Shown: positions 1 to 9,328, counted from the first letter of the stretch. The stretch: 64,000 bases of DNA from Sporosarcina sp. BI001-red (GCF_003384035.1 NZ_QQAK01000011.1:124001-188000), one strand, 5' to 3'. A program made the numbers and translations. Notes: generated by a model not told the origin, from the letters alone.

Positions 1-825
1 CGAGGTGATGATGATTCCTTCAATCAGCTGGACTCCAAGATTGCTAAAGGCCGGGGAGCCGTCCTTTTCGATAAGGACCGGATAGCGAAACGACCCTTTG
101 TCCCCGAACAAGGAACTCACCGCTGCAGCAGTGATCAGTGCGGCGAATAGCGCCAGGACATACGCGATGCAAGCTGCACCCAGTTTGCTGAGCAGCCACT
201 GTGCTTTGCGGATCGGCTGCGTGAACAGCAGGTTGACGGACTGGCTTTCATACTCGGACGCGAGGATGTCCCCGGCGAGCAGTAACACGAGAAGCAGTCC
301 GCCGCCATACATCCAGAGCGATACGATCTGCTGCAGGAAATTCGGCAGCGCGATGCTGTAGGCGCTGTGTTCCGGCCGGATTCCGCGTTTCAGGAATTCG
401 TTGTTCTGCGCTATTGTGCGTTCGATCTCCTTGACGGAAAGCGGGCTTTCACCACCGAGTTCTTTGTAGGTCAGCGTCGTTTCCAAAATACCGTTCTGGA
501 CTTCGAGATTGTGCTTCCAGTCCTCATGGGAGAAATTCGCCGCGAGATCATACAGCGGATCCCGGATTTCCAGGTTGACGATTTGCAGTTCTTTCTGCTT
601 TTCATCGTCAGGATCTTTTTCCAACAGCAGGATATGGGCGCGGCCGTTCGCCTGACTCGTCCGGACCTGGGCATCGATCGCCTGGCGTTCCGCTTTTTCG
701 ACCTGCGTTTGGAACGTCAAGTTGCGGACAAACAGGAGAATGACGAACGCTGCGAGCACAGCGAGGACGGCAAGCGTCTTCTTGCTGAACAGCAATTTCT
801 TCAGCTCGAACCGGAATAACTTCAT
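1..825 (-). CDS. ABC-2 type transporter permease, 3' end beyond window
   Basis: The frame stays open for 275 codons from the ATG at 825 to the window edge, so the C-terminus is missing. The protein starts MKLFRFELKKLLFSKK, has one membrane segment (about residues 17-33), a polar extracytoplasmic stretch of about 130 residues, and then further membrane segments (LWMYGGGLLLVLLLAGDIL and following). This layout matches the other permease of the operon at 1735-2982, so the two are probably paralogous halves of one transporter. The start codon overlaps the stop of the upstream ATPase gene by 4 bp (ATGA), which indicates translational coupling. Substrate unknown; the family includes exporters of peptides, antibiotics and ions. 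Base composition is richer in GC than most of the window. Confidence 0.8.
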   Translation of the reverse strand, partial: MKLFRFELKKLLFSKKTLAVLAVLAAFVILLFVRNLTFQTQVEKAERQAIDAQVRTSQANGRAHILLLEKDPDDEKQKELQIVNLEIRDPLYDLAANFSHEDWKHNLEVQNGILETTLTYKELGGESPLSVKEIERTIAQNNEFLKRGIRPEHSAYSIALPNFLQQIVSLWMYGGGLLLVLLLAGDILASEYESQSVNLLFTQPIRKAQWLLSKLGAACIAYVLALFAALITAAAVSSLFGDKGSFRYPVLIEKDGSPAFSNLGVQLIEGIIITS

Positions 826-1706
826 CGTACATTCTCCTTTGCAAACAACTCCTGATAGCGTCGTTCCGCCCCGATTTTCCGGTTATCGATGCGCAAGATG
901 GTCAGCCCGGCCGCCTTCAGCTGATCGAGTAGATCTTGCAGCGGTGCCTCCGTTTCCAAGAACTCGATTTGCCCGTCTTCGTTTGCTGTATACGGCAGAC
1001 TTGTCTGCGTAAGGACGGCTGCCGCCTGATCCGGTGCGTCGACAGTAATCGTATACTCGCTCCTTGAGAAGTCCTGTAAGGATTCCTTCAGCAGTTCCCC
1101 GTCTTTCATGAAGTAGATCGTGTCTGTCAACCGATCAATTTCATCCAGGTTGTGGGAAGAAATGAAGATCGTCGTCCCTTCTCCGTGCAGTTCCAGCAGA
1201 ATATTGCGCATCGTGATCGCACTGGAAGGATCCAGACCGTTGAGCGGTTCGTCCAGTAGCAGTAGTTTCGGCTCATTCAAGATAGCCATCGCGAGCAGCA
1301 GATGCTGCTTCATGCCGAGCGAATAATTGCGCACCCGTTTCTTCACATACGCTGTCATGCCGACACGGTCGGTCACTTGGCGGATCCTTGTGGCTGGCAG
1401 CTGCTGGATGCTGCACACGAACTTCAGATGATCGTACCCTGTCAGGTCCCCGTACAGGATCCGGTTGTCCTGCAAGTAGGAGACGTCTTTGAACACGGAG
1501 ATATCGGTGTTCTTCTTTCCAAGCAGCTCAATCTTCCCTTCCTGGAACGGCAGCAGGTTCGTCATGCAGTTCAGGAGCGTTGTCTTCCCTGAGCCGTTCG
1601 GTCCGACTAGGGCTATAATCTGCGGCTCGCTGACCGTCATATTGATTCCACGCAGGACGTGCTGTTTTTTATAGTGTTTATGAAGATTTTCGACTTGGAT
1701 GATCAT
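822..1706 (-). CDS. ABC transporter ATP-binding protein (BcrA/CcmA-like)
   Basis: A 294-residue ATPase. It has Walker A GPNGSGKT (about residue 35), an ABC signature in the variant form YSLGMKQ, Walker B LLLLDEPLNGLD and the switch His in FISSHN. A C-terminal extension of about 80 residues after the nucleotide-binding domain is common in ATPases that drive ABC-2 exporters. It sits between two permease genes: 28 bp after the upstream permease and overlapping the next by 4 bp. The three proteins very likely form one exporter at the cytoplasmic membrane. The signature motif places it with drug and lantibiotic self-protection type ATPases, but the substrate cannot be read from the sequence. Confidence 0.88.
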   Translation of the reverse strand: MIIQVENLHKHYKKQHVLRGINMTVSEPQIIALVGPNGSGKTTLLNCMTNLLPFQEGKIELLGKKNTDISVFKDVSYLQDNRILYGDLTGYDHLKFVCSIQQLPATRIRQVTDRVGMTAYVKKRVRNYSLGMKQHLLLAMAILNEPKLLLLDEPLNGLDPSSAITMRNILLELHGEGTTIFISSHNLDEIDRLTDTIYFMKDGELLKESLQDFSRSEYTITVDAPDQAAAVLTQTSLPYTANEDGQIEFLETEAPLQDLLDQLKAAGLTILRIDNRKIGAERRYQELFAKENVR

Positions 1707-1734
1707 CGGGTTTCCTCCTTTTTGACCAGGGTTT

Positions 1735-2982
1735 TCATGCCCGTTTCCGCTGCAGACCGGACACTAGATAGGCCGCGGCGAGCAGGACGGCGGATGCACC
1801 GCCGAGCACCAGCAGGCCGAGCGGGAATGTGAACCGGAAATCCTGCCAGATCGCCGCTGTCTGCATCGTGACAATATACGGAGATGCCAAGTAGGCGAAC
1901 GGCACATATGGGGCGAACGCGAGTCCCGCCACCTGGTTGCTGAGCTGGATGCCGAGCAGGATAACGGCGGCTGTCAGGACGAGAGCCGCGATGGCCCGCT
2001 TCGTGACATACGAGAAGAAGAACAACAGGGCTGCCGCAAACAGCAGGCCGAAGAAGAACAGGACCGCTGTTTTCGCGAGATACAGACCGATCGGCATGAA
2101 TTCATACGCATAGTTTTCCCCATATACGAGAACCGGGTAGTCCCAGTCCCCCAGCTTGTCGAAGCCGGTACCGAGACCGAGTGAGAACAGGGCGGCGCCC
2201 ACCAGAACCGCTGCACTCGTAAGAAGCACTGTCACGAATTTCGCCAGCAAAATGAGCGGCCGCCGGATCGGCTGTGTCTCCAACAGATGGATTGGCCCGT
2301 TCACGCCGATCCCTTCCTTCGTCACGATATCACTGAACAGCAGCAGGAAGAACAGCAGCCCGCTGAGACCGAACAGCAGGTCCGTCACCTGCTTCAGGAA
2401 GTAGATGCCGGCCGACGAATTCAGCGTGCTGTGCTCCGTCACAAAGTCTTTCAGGAATTCGTCGTCGTTCGATCCATCGATCGGAAAATTGAGATCGTAG
2501 AGCGTGCGCCAAGCGTAGATATCGACGGGCAGAGTCGGGGTCACGCCGTGTTCCTGCATATACTGGAATAGTGCCCGCCGCGTCTCTGTTGTGAACAGAG
2601 TCGGGAAGGATGATGTGTAATACTGCCGGCTGACGATGAGGGTGTCGAGATCGGGCTGTATCTTATCGATCTCCATCTGGAGAACCGTATTCCAGTCACC
2701 CGTTTCATAGGCTTGCAGCTGGGCCTCCAGTTTCTCGTTGTACTCCTTCCAGAACTGCGCCGCTTCCGTAGACTCTCCGTCCTCTTCATCTGGCTGCTCC
2801 TCCATCTGCAGTTCGTGCTGCCGGATTTGATCTCGGAGTTCGAGTGCCACATCGGACACTCGGACGGTGTTCATGTAAGCGTATACAAAGTAACAGGCGA
2901 TACTGAGGAAGAAGACGACGAGGAGGATCTTGAATAGACCGGACGTCCATAACTTCTTCCATTCGAATTGCAGCAATCTCAC
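1735..2982 (-). CDS. ABC-2 type transporter permease
   Basis: A 415-residue membrane protein: an N-terminal segment (about residues 17-35), an acidic extracytoplasmic region to about residue 190, and then about five to six membrane segments at the C-terminus. It shares the opening pattern xLxxFExKKL with the permease at 1-825, which suggests a duplicated pair. It is the first gene of a three-gene operon read leftwards (permease, ATPase, permease). The upstream 268 bp towards the divergent lipoprotein gene are AT-rich and hold a TATAAT on the minus strand (3147-3152) without a convincing -35 box. No regulator gene is linked in this window. Confidence 0.82.
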   Translation of the reverse strand: MRLLQFEWKKLWTSGLFKILLVVFFLSIACYFVYAYMNTVRVSDVALELRDQIRQHELQMEEQPDEEDGESTEAAQFWKEYNEKLEAQLQAYETGDWNTVLQMEIDKIQPDLDTLIVSRQYYTSSFPTLFTTETRRALFQYMQEHGVTPTLPVDIYAWRTLYDLNFPIDGSNDDEFLKDFVTEHSTLNSSAGIYFLKQVTDLLFGLSGLLFFLLLFSDIVTKEGIGVNGPIHLLETQPIRRPLILLAKFVTVLLTSAAVLVGAALFSLGLGTGFDKLGDWDYPVLVYGENYAYEFMPIGLYLAKTAVLFFFGLLFAAALLFFFSYVTKRAIAALVLTAAVILLGIQLSNQVAGLAFAPYVPFAYLASPYIVTMQTAAIWQDFRFTFPLGLLVLGGASAVLLAAAYLVSGLQRKRA

Positions 2983-3250
2983 GGCACAGCCCCCTTTTGA
3001 ACAGCCGGCATGTCCCGACTGCTTTCACGTTCCAACATATGTATGACAGATCAATACGCTTTCGTAAGGTAATCGTACAGCCTATGCAAGGACCGCTTTT
3101 GCTATGCCTTGCAGGACCCAGCAGCACTTGCTTCCATAGTACTCTATTATAAATTGAAAATAAACAATAATTTGTATATTTTACAAACAATCTCCTGTAC
3201 AATGGGTGCAATAGACCGCATCAGCTTGTTAAACAAGGAGGAAGACTAGC

Positions 3251-3823
3251 ATGGCGAACAGGACAATCCGCTTCATTCTACTAATGGCACTGCTGATACT
3301 CAGCGCCTGCAGCCCACAGCCGCGTACCGATGTGAAGCCGGTTCAGGAAGCGGCAGAGCAACCGATAAGCAGCCCTCCAGAAAAAAAGGAATTAGGGAGA
3401 CCCGGGGAATTTTACGCGTGGTCAGGTAATGAAGTGGAAGGTGACTCGGACGTAATTCTGGGGGACTATTGCTGGAGTGAGAATGGAACTTCCTGCACGG
3501 CAGAGTCGGACGATCCAAGAGAGTTAATGTTTGAAGAACGGTATGGCAAAACGAGACCTGGAGAACGAATCCAGTTTTCCATGGCCATCAATCCCACATG
3601 GACATGGCTCTCTGAAAATGACCTGAATACCATACAAGGTACCCGAATTGACGTCATTCAAATTTCTGATGGAATTGAAACAAGTTATGAAAACGTCGGA
3701 GACCACCTGGATGCACCAATGGAACCCGGATTTTATTTCTATCTGGCGACCGTGACATGGGATCTGGAAGTGAAGGGCCAGGCGAACTATGCCTTTGCGT
3801 TTTCGGTATCACCGGACTACTAG
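3251..3823 (+). CDS. Putative lipoprotein, paralog 1 of 3
   Basis: 190 residues, family not recognised. The start is supported by AAGGAGG at 3235-3241. The N-terminus is a lipoprotein signal: Lys/Arg, a hydrophobic stretch, then the lipobox LSAC with Cys at about residue 20. The mature part has a charged Pro-rich linker, a Cys pair in YCWSENGTSC that could form a disulfide, the block NPTWTWLSEN, and a highly conserved C-terminus FYLATVTWDLEVKGQANYA. It is expected to be anchored to the outer face of the membrane. Two more copies follow at 4376 and 5003. Function unknown. Confidence 0.8.
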   Translation: MANRTIRFILLMALLILSACSPQPRTDVKPVQEAAEQPISSPPEKKELGRPGEFYAWSGNEVEGDSDVILGDYCWSENGTSCTAESDDPRELMFEERYGKTRPGERIQFSMAINPTWTWLSENDLNTIQGTRIDVIQISDGIETSYENVGDHLDAPMEPGFYFYLATVTWDLEVKGQANYAFAFSVSPDY

Positions 3824-3833
3824 GCCTTCATGG

Positions 3834-3877
3834 TAAAAAACGAGCACCGGATCAGGAACTTCCAGATCAGGTGCTCG
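3834..3877 (-). terminator. Rho-independent terminator for the 3888-4211 gene
   Basis: CGAGCACC (3841-3848) pairs with GGTGCTCG (3870-3877), with an inner GATC/GATC pairing. On the minus strand the stem is followed by six T (3835-3840 as A on plus). Confidence 0.75.
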
Positions 3878-3887
3878 ATCATCTCAG

Positions 3888-4211
3888 TCATTTCGGTGAG
3901 ACAGTTTGCGGAACCGCACAATTCCCGGAACAGGTAACAGTTCCCGAATAGATGACGAGATATCCACCATCGACGGCCTGCTTGGAGACAGGATACAGGG
4001 TGCCACTCCAACCCCCTGTGTTATACACTAAGTACGACTTTATGTTGTCCCCTGTCCTATAATTTTTTTGTATGCTCACCACTTTACTAGCCGCTGCGAC
4101 AATCACTGGTTCCGCAGGGCTCAATTCTGCAAACGACTGGCTTGGCAAACCAAACGACAGTGTCAATGCTAGACCGGCTGCTGCAACCGTACTTACAATT
4201 TTTTTCTTCAT
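3888..4211 (-). CDS. Small secreted protein of unknown function
   Basis: 107 residues with a clear Sec signal peptide: MKKK, a hydrophobic core and a likely cleavage after SQSFA (about residue 28). The mature part of about 80 residues contains YNTGGWSGTLYPVSK and a Cys pair in TCSGNC. The start is supported by GGAGG seven bases upstream and a terminator lies just downstream, so it is an independent transcription unit. It lies in opposite orientation between two lipoprotein paralogs. I do not recognise the family; a disulfide-stabilised secreted protein is the most that can be inferred. Confidence 0.72.
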   Translation of the reverse strand: MKKKIVSTVAAAGLALTLSFGLPSQSFAELSPAEPVIVAAASKVVSIQKNYRTGDNIKSYLVYNTGGWSGTLYPVSKQAVDGGYLVIYSGTVTCSGNCAVPQTVSPK

Positions 4212-4375
4212 GATTCATCCTCCATTCTTATTAGCCAGCGAATTGGAATATCACTGGTTAGTGGTATATTCTACAAGTAATTGAAATACCCTCCTATTAT
4301 CCCAAATAATTATAATTCATTATCTTCTACATGTTATAGTAAGCTCAGATCTTGTTGAAGGGAGGAAAGAAAGTC

Positions 4376-4939
4376 ATGCGTAAGTCATTAACAACCGTCT
4401 TTTTACTAATCTCCGTACTCTTTTTACATGCCTGCAGTCCCCAGCCGCGAACTGATGCTCCTCCAGTTCAGGTGAGCGAACAGCAACTGACAGAACACCC
4501 TGAAGAGAAAGAGGAGATGAGAAGACCAGCTGATTTGGGTGTATGGACCACTGATAATGCGGCGGCCCAAGTTTTAAGTAATTGGTGTTGGGGGGAGAAC
4601 GGAGACAGCTGTTCGGTGGAACCCGAGGACCCACGTGAGTTGCTGTCAGGTATGACTTCCGGCCGAATAAAACCTGGCGGCCTGATCCAATTCTCTATGG
4701 GGATTAATCCGGCGTGGACTTACCTTTCAGACAACAACGTAGACTCCTTGCTGGATGCCCGGATTGATGTCACGCAAATCTTTAAAGGAGTTGAAACTCG
4801 CTATGAAGATGTAGGGCTTAGTTTGACAGCACCGGAAGAGCCTGGTTTGTATTTCTATCTGGCGACTGTAACTTGGGAGAAGGAAATGAAAGGCCAGGCG
4901 AATTATGCCTTCGCGTTTTCAGTATCCCCGGACAACTAG
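4376..4939 (+). CDS. Putative lipoprotein, paralog 2 of 3
   Basis: 187 residues. I chose the ATG at 4376, about ten bases after GGGAGG, over an upstream in-frame TTG because it gives a normal lipoprotein signal (MRKSLTTVFLLISVLF, lipobox LHAC). After the lipidated Cys comes SPQPRTD, the same as in paralog 1, then an acidic linker, WCWGENGDSC with the conserved Cys pair, NPAWTYLSDN, and the near-invariant end VKGQANYA/MKGQANYAFAFSVSPDN. DNA identity with paralogs 1 and 3 is highest at the two ends of the gene, as expected after tandem duplication with some sequence exchange. Function unknown. Confidence 0.8.
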   Translation: MRKSLTTVFLLISVLFLHACSPQPRTDAPPVQVSEQQLTEHPEEKEEMRRPADLGVWTTDNAAAQVLSNWCWGENGDSCSVEPEDPRELLSGMTSGRIKPGGLIQFSMGINPAWTYLSDNNVDSLLDARIDVTQIFKGVETRYEDVGLSLTAPEEPGLYFYLATVTWEKEMKGQANYAFAFSVSPDN

Positions 4940-5002
4940 GAAAACACGAGAAACATAGAGCATATGAAATGATATCTCGTTTGTGAGGGGAGAGGAAAGG
5001 TA

Positions 5003-5568
5003 GTGATAGACAAACCAATCAGTAGTAGCTTTTATACTGATCACCTTATTCTTTTTACATGCCTGCAGTCCGCAACCACGAACCGAGTTGCCTCCGGTGC
5101 AGCCATCCAAAGATGAAAGCGAAAAAAATTTTGAAGAGAAAAGAGAGTTAGGAAGACCAGCAGAGTTCTTCGCTAATGGTGGTAACAAAGCGGAGAATGC
5201 TACGTCTGTCATTTTGGGGCAATATTGCTGGAGTGAAAATGGTGAAAGCTGTTCGGTAGAACCGGATGATCCCCAAGATATGATGGCAGATTCCATAACC
5301 GGAAAGGTAAAACCAGGCGGTCAACTCTCTTTTTCTGTCGCCATCAACCCTTCCTGGACATGGCTTTCTAAAACGGTCTCGATTCTTGGCAGGGCACCCA
5401 GGTCGATATCACCCAATTCTTCAAAGGCAGTGAAACGCATTATGAAAATGTCGGTGATAGCTTTAATATGCCGGAGGAACCCGGGCTGTATTTCTACCTT
5501 GCGACCGTGACCTGGGATTTGGAAGTGAAGGGTCAGGCGAACTATGCATTGCCTTTTCGGTTCAATGA
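5003..5568 (+). pseudogene. Decayed third copy of the lipoprotein family
   Basis: The copy is recognisable over its whole length but broken in at least three places. First, the lipobox frame (LFFLHACSPQPRTE) has no start codon after the in-frame TAG near 5009; the plausible GTG at 5003 after GGGGAGAGG is one base out of frame. Second, near 5370 TCTAAAACGG replaces the expected TCTGAAAACGG, and the frame continues only after a one-base shift (NGLDSWQGTQVDIT then EEPGLYFYLATVTW). Third, near 5550 one base is missing in the codons for YAFAFSV, and the restored frame ends at a TGA at 5566. Three independent lesions make sequencing error an unlikely explanation. Confidence 0.82.
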
Positions 5569-5659
5569 CTTAGAAATTAGTGTTTTATCATTTGGGTTCA
5601 TTAATCACCTTGAATTTCTTCTGCTACACCATTAGAGAAGTGCTGAAATTACAAACCAA

Positions 5660-5696
5660 AAACCGTTCCGGATGATATTCTACCGGAACGGTTTTT
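5660..5696. terminator. Strong bidirectional terminator
   Basis: AAACCGTTCCGG (5660-5671) pairs perfectly with CCGGAACGGTTT (5683-5694), flanked by A and T runs. It separates the plus-strand lipoprotein cluster from the minus-strand uppP and can serve both. Confidence 0.85.
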
Positions 5697-5785
5697 CAGT
5701 ACTATCTATGAAACTGTTGTCTACATCCAATTTCCCAATCTAGTTGTGCCACAATGGTACTCGATAGTTCAATAATTAATATCCG

Positions 5786-6601
5786 TTAAAAGAAAATTAG
5801 AAGTAATATACCTACGATGAAACAGTAGTATGTAAAATAAACCAGTTTCCCGTTTTTCATAATTCCCATAAACCACTTCATCGCAAAATAGGTCATTATA
5901 AGTGTTGCGATAAATGCAGCTAAATAAGGAATTGCTAAGTCTGCTTTATTCGGTTCATTTAAAAAGTCAGAAAAACCTAGTATGACTCCTCCGAGGCTTA
6001 CGGGAATATACAACATAAATGAAAATCGAAGTGCTGTATCTTGTTTCATTCCAACAGCAACTGCTGAAATAATCGTTGCTCCAGAACGACTAATCCCTGG
6101 TGTTAATGCAACAGCTTGCCCTAATCCCACTATGAAAGCATCCTTAATAGTAATATCACCCTCGCCTTTATTACCTTTCAGATTACGAATTAACCACAAG
6201 GCAATCCCTGTCACGAAAAGCATCACCGCAATCGTTGTCATACTAACACTTTCTGCTATATAATTACTTAATAATATCCCAAGAACACCTGCTGGAATAG
6301 TACCAATCACGATAAAGAAAACAAAACGAAAGTCACTCTTATAACGAACATTTTTCGTTTTCAAATAAAGAATGGAATTTAATGCAAGCCTTACGATATC
6401 TTTTCTATAAATATAAAGTATCGCAAATAGTGACGCTGTATTTGTTAATATAGCAAAAGTAAATCCTTGTTCACCCAACCCCAAGATTTCACTTGCAATC
6501 ATTACGTGCCCACTAGATGACACAGGAATTGGTTCTGTAAAGCCTTGAACTAACCCAATAATAATCATTTTTATTATTAATAAACTATCCAAAACTCCCA
6601 T
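5786..6601 (-). CDS. uppP: Undecaprenyl-diphosphatase (UppP/BacA)
   Basis: 271 residues from the ATG at 6601, which follows AGAGAGGTGA; an in-frame TTG 18 bases upstream lacks a site. The enzyme removes a phosphate from undecaprenyl diphosphate to recycle the lipid carrier of wall synthesis, and over-production gives bacitracin resistance. The two family motifs are present: QGFTEPIPVSSSGH near residue 20 and PGISRSGAT near residue 165. About seven to eight hydrophobic segments fit the polytopic fold. The gene is more AT-rich than its neighbours and stands alone between a terminator and an orphan kinase gene. Confidence 0.92.
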   Translation of the reverse strand: MGVLDSLLIIKMIIIGLVQGFTEPIPVSSSGHVMIASEILGLGEQGFTFAILTNTASLFAILYIYRKDIVRLALNSILYLKTKNVRYKSDFRFVFFIVIGTIPAGVLGILLSNYIAESVSMTTIAVMLFVTGIALWLIRNLKGNKGEGDITIKDAFIVGLGQAVALTPGISRSGATIISAVAVGMKQDTALRFSFMLYIPVSLGGVILGFSDFLNEPNKADLAIPYLAAFIATLIMTYFAMKWFMGIMKNGKLVYFTYYCFIVGILLLIFF

Positions 6602-6881
6602 TTCACCTCTCTCTATCAAAATTGAAGTTGTTTATTTCCTTAAAACAATCTATCCCGTTTGGTGCATAGTGACTTATTAAGCATCTATACCGAAACGGCC
6701 ATTTAACTATTCCGTCAATCTTAACATACTTTCCATTAATTGAAATACTCTCCAGGAAAAAATATCCTTCAAAAGCATTTGGTGTAGAAATCGCATCTCA
6801 ATTCCCCACTAAGTTTCATACACAGGTATGATTTAAATTAATTTATTACGATTAGGTTTTTGATAAAAGGGTCTTTTACCC

Positions 6882-8864
6882 TTATAAGTAGATATCCGAA
6901 AACTCATATTTTATCAACTCAACTCTATCCATGTTGTTAGTATAGATTTGATTATTATCACTGCTATCAATTCTTTTAGTAGGAAGTTCTATTGTAAATG
7001 TACTCCCTTCATTTAAAGTACTCTTTACACTGATACTGCCTCCATGTAGCTCAGCCAAAGATTTAGCTATGGATAATCCCAATCCAGTACCTTCCGCTAT
7101 GCGATTTAAACTCCTATTCAATTGCGTAAATTTCTCAAAGATCACATCTACATTCTTTGGGTCTATTCCTATGCCTTCATCTGTTACAGAGATACTTACA
7201 GTATGCTTGTCTTTTTCCACTAGCCTGATTAATATGGCTTCACCCGCAATAGAGAATTTAATTGCATTCGAAATTAGGTTAAGTAAAATTCTATCAAATT
7301 TAGAAACATCGACCGCCATCATCAGTTCTTCCAAATCCGGGTCAAATACAATTTTGATCCCTTTCGACTTCGTGTATTCTGAAACTGATTCCACAATATC
7401 GTCTACAATCCCCACAATATTGTAATTAGATAAGTTTAATTCATACAGTCCCGTTTCTATTTTAGAAATGTCCAATATATTATTTATGAGCCTGGTCAGC
7501 CTGTAACAATTCCTTATTGTCATTCTATTTACATTTAGTATATCTTCTCTATAGTCTTCTAAAGAATCATGTTCCAAGTACAAATTCAATAATTGAGCGC
7601 CACTGAATATTACAGTTAATGGGGTCTTCAGTTCATGAGAGGTGTTGATAAATAGTTCTTCTTGAGCTTTAAGAAGTTTTGCCATCGCTTTGTTAGCAAG
7701 TTCTTCATCAGATATATCTATTCCTAAAGCAATTATCTTTTCTACCTCATTATTTTGATTGATAATAGGCTGAAAAATTGTTTTCGTATGATATGTCTTC
7801 CCATCTTTAGTAAACTCAAGTTTATGCAAATATGAGGTTTGAGTTTCAATCGATTTATTAATATCTTGAATCAATTCCTCAACATCTTCGGTTCTATAGT
7901 AATTAAAAAAGTCTTTCCCAATTATATCCGATTCTATTTTTATCTCTGGCCATTCTTCTTTAAAGGCTTGAAACGCAAACTGATTGAGATAATTTATTTT
8001 ATAGTCTTTGTGAGAAAATGATGCATAGTACATAGAAATCTCTTCTACACTTTCTTGCAACGCTGTATATTCTTCATTTTTATAACCTGGTTCTATATTT
8101 TTATATGTATACTCTCCGTCCTTATCTAGACTTTTTACGACATCTGACATACTGTCTACTATGAATTCCATTTCACTTCTCTTCTTCATAAGAAGTTTTC
8201 TTTCTCGTGTCTTCTCCGTAACGTCATAAAAAGAAATTACTACATACTGCGTTGTCCCATCTCCCCAAATCATTTTTACATTTATATCCCAATACGTAGC
8301 TGCTCCGTCAGAACCACGTGATTCTACCTCGAATTCATGAAAGGATGTCCCTTGTTTAAGTACATCTAAAATACTGTTTGAGAATGAAGGATATTTGCCT
8401 AGCGGATTGTCAGAAGCAATGTCCATCAAGCACAACGTTGTGATGTAGTTTTGATCATGGCTAAGTAAAATACAATTTGGATAGCTAAATACTGCTGTAG
8501 TTCCATTTTTATTCGTTTTACTGCCGCCAAAATTTTTCAACAAGAATTGTAGCGCTAGATTCTTCTGTTCTTCAAAGTAATACACTTTATGGTCTTCTTT
8601 ATCTAAGATATCAAAGCTAACTTTTACTTCTAATGGCTCGTTATCGCTATTAAAAATATAGGGATAGTATATACCTTTCAGATCCTGGAACGATATTTGA
8701 TGTTCGGATTTTAATAATCTGTCTAATTCTAGAAGAGATTTCCCAATCAAATCACACTCTTCATAGCCAGTTAAGTGTAAGAAACTTTCGCTCACCCTAT
8801 ATATCATATTATCTTTAGTATAAAGAAGTGGATTTTCAGCTAATCTCTGTAAGCCTTTTGCCAT
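6882..8864 (-). CDS. Soluble PAS-domain sensor histidine kinase, orphan
   Basis: 660 residues with no membrane segment. Start ATG after AGGTGAT. The N-terminal 400 residues look like three PAS-type sensor modules; the first contains RVSESFLHLTGYEECDLIGKS and the last ends before GIDISDEELANKAMAK. The dimerisation box SHELKTP carries the phospho-accepting His at about residue 410. The ATP domain has NLISNAIKFS, DEGIGI and GTGLGLSIAKSLAELHGG. No response regulator is adjacent, so its partner is elsewhere, possibly a sporulation phosphorelay; that is inference. Strong AT bias shared with uppP suggests a separate history for this block. Confidence 0.88.
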   Translation of the reverse strand: MAKGLQRLAENPLLYTKDNMIYRVSESFLHLTGYEECDLIGKSLLELDRLLKSEHQISFQDLKGIYYPYIFNSDNEPLEVKVSFDILDKEDHKVYYFEEQKNLALQFLLKNFGGSKTNKNGTTAVFSYPNCILLSHDQNYITTLCLMDIASDNPLGKYPSFSNSILDVLKQGTSFHEFEVESRGSDGAATYWDINVKMIWGDGTTQYVVISFYDVTEKTRERKLLMKKRSEMEFIVDSMSDVVKSLDKDGEYTYKNIEPGYKNEEYTALQESVEEISMYYASFSHKDYKINYLNQFAFQAFKEEWPEIKIESDIIGKDFFNYYRTEDVEELIQDINKSIETQTSYLHKLEFTKDGKTYHTKTIFQPIINQNNEVEKIIALGIDISDEELANKAMAKLLKAQEELFINTSHELKTPLTVIFSGAQLLNLYLEHDSLEDYREDILNVNRMTIRNCYRLTRLINNILDISKIETGLYELNLSNYNIVGIVDDIVESVSEYTKSKGIKIVFDPDLEELMMAVDVSKFDRILLNLISNAIKFSIAGEAILIRLVEKDKHTVSISVTDEGIGIDPKNVDVIFEKFTQLNRSLNRIAEGTGLGLSIAKSLAELHGGSISVKSTLNEGSTFTIELPTKRIDSSDNNQIYTNNMDRVELIKYEFSDIYL

Positions 8865-9263
8865 TGTGTATCACCTGCATGTTTTATTTTTATTTTCGTA
8901 GACAAGTAGTAGAAGTAGAACCTGTTAATTATTCATCTTTCATGTAAAGGGCGTATCAAAAACCACGGCAGAGATACGTCAAAATGATGGTACAACTGGT
9001 TTAATCACATGGCTGAAACCGACTTGGCATACTTCCAAAACTATTGTCTAAAAGGACAATCCCTTATTGGTTTTCATTAAGATTATTTCAAAGCAAGGAG
9101 TCCATTTCTTAAAACCTCTATTACTACCTCACTAATTATGGCCTTACTGATGGTTTGCTATAAACTAATAGTGGTTGTTTGCTAAGTATTATAATCTGTC
9201 CGAACAAGCATAACACTTATATGTGAATTATCGAATTCCTTTTCAATACCATATTGCTAAAGG
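8865..9263. other. Intergenic stretch without recognisable gene
   Basis: About 400 AT-rich bases upstream of the orphan kinase. I see no open frame with a ribosome site, no repeat and no tRNA. The kinase promoter presumably lies at the left end, but no good -35/-10 pair is evident. Confidence 0.5.
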
Positions 9264-9304
9264 AAAACTTCTAATCCCATTATATAAATGTAGGATTAGA
9301 AGTT
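9264..9304 (-). terminator. Terminator of the amidohydrolase gene
   Basis: AACTTCTAATCC (9266-9277) pairs perfectly with GGATTAGAAGTT (9293-9304). On the minus strand the stem is followed by TTCC, so the T run is weak although the stem is strong. Confidence 0.7.
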
Positions 9305-9328
9305 CTGTTCAACTATAACGTATACATT

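Noticed and set aside
2786..3211. 141-codon minus-strand frame over the first permease gene and its upstream region
   Set aside because: It overlaps the permease gene in another frame, lacks a ribosome site, and part of its length is the AT-rich divergent promoter region.
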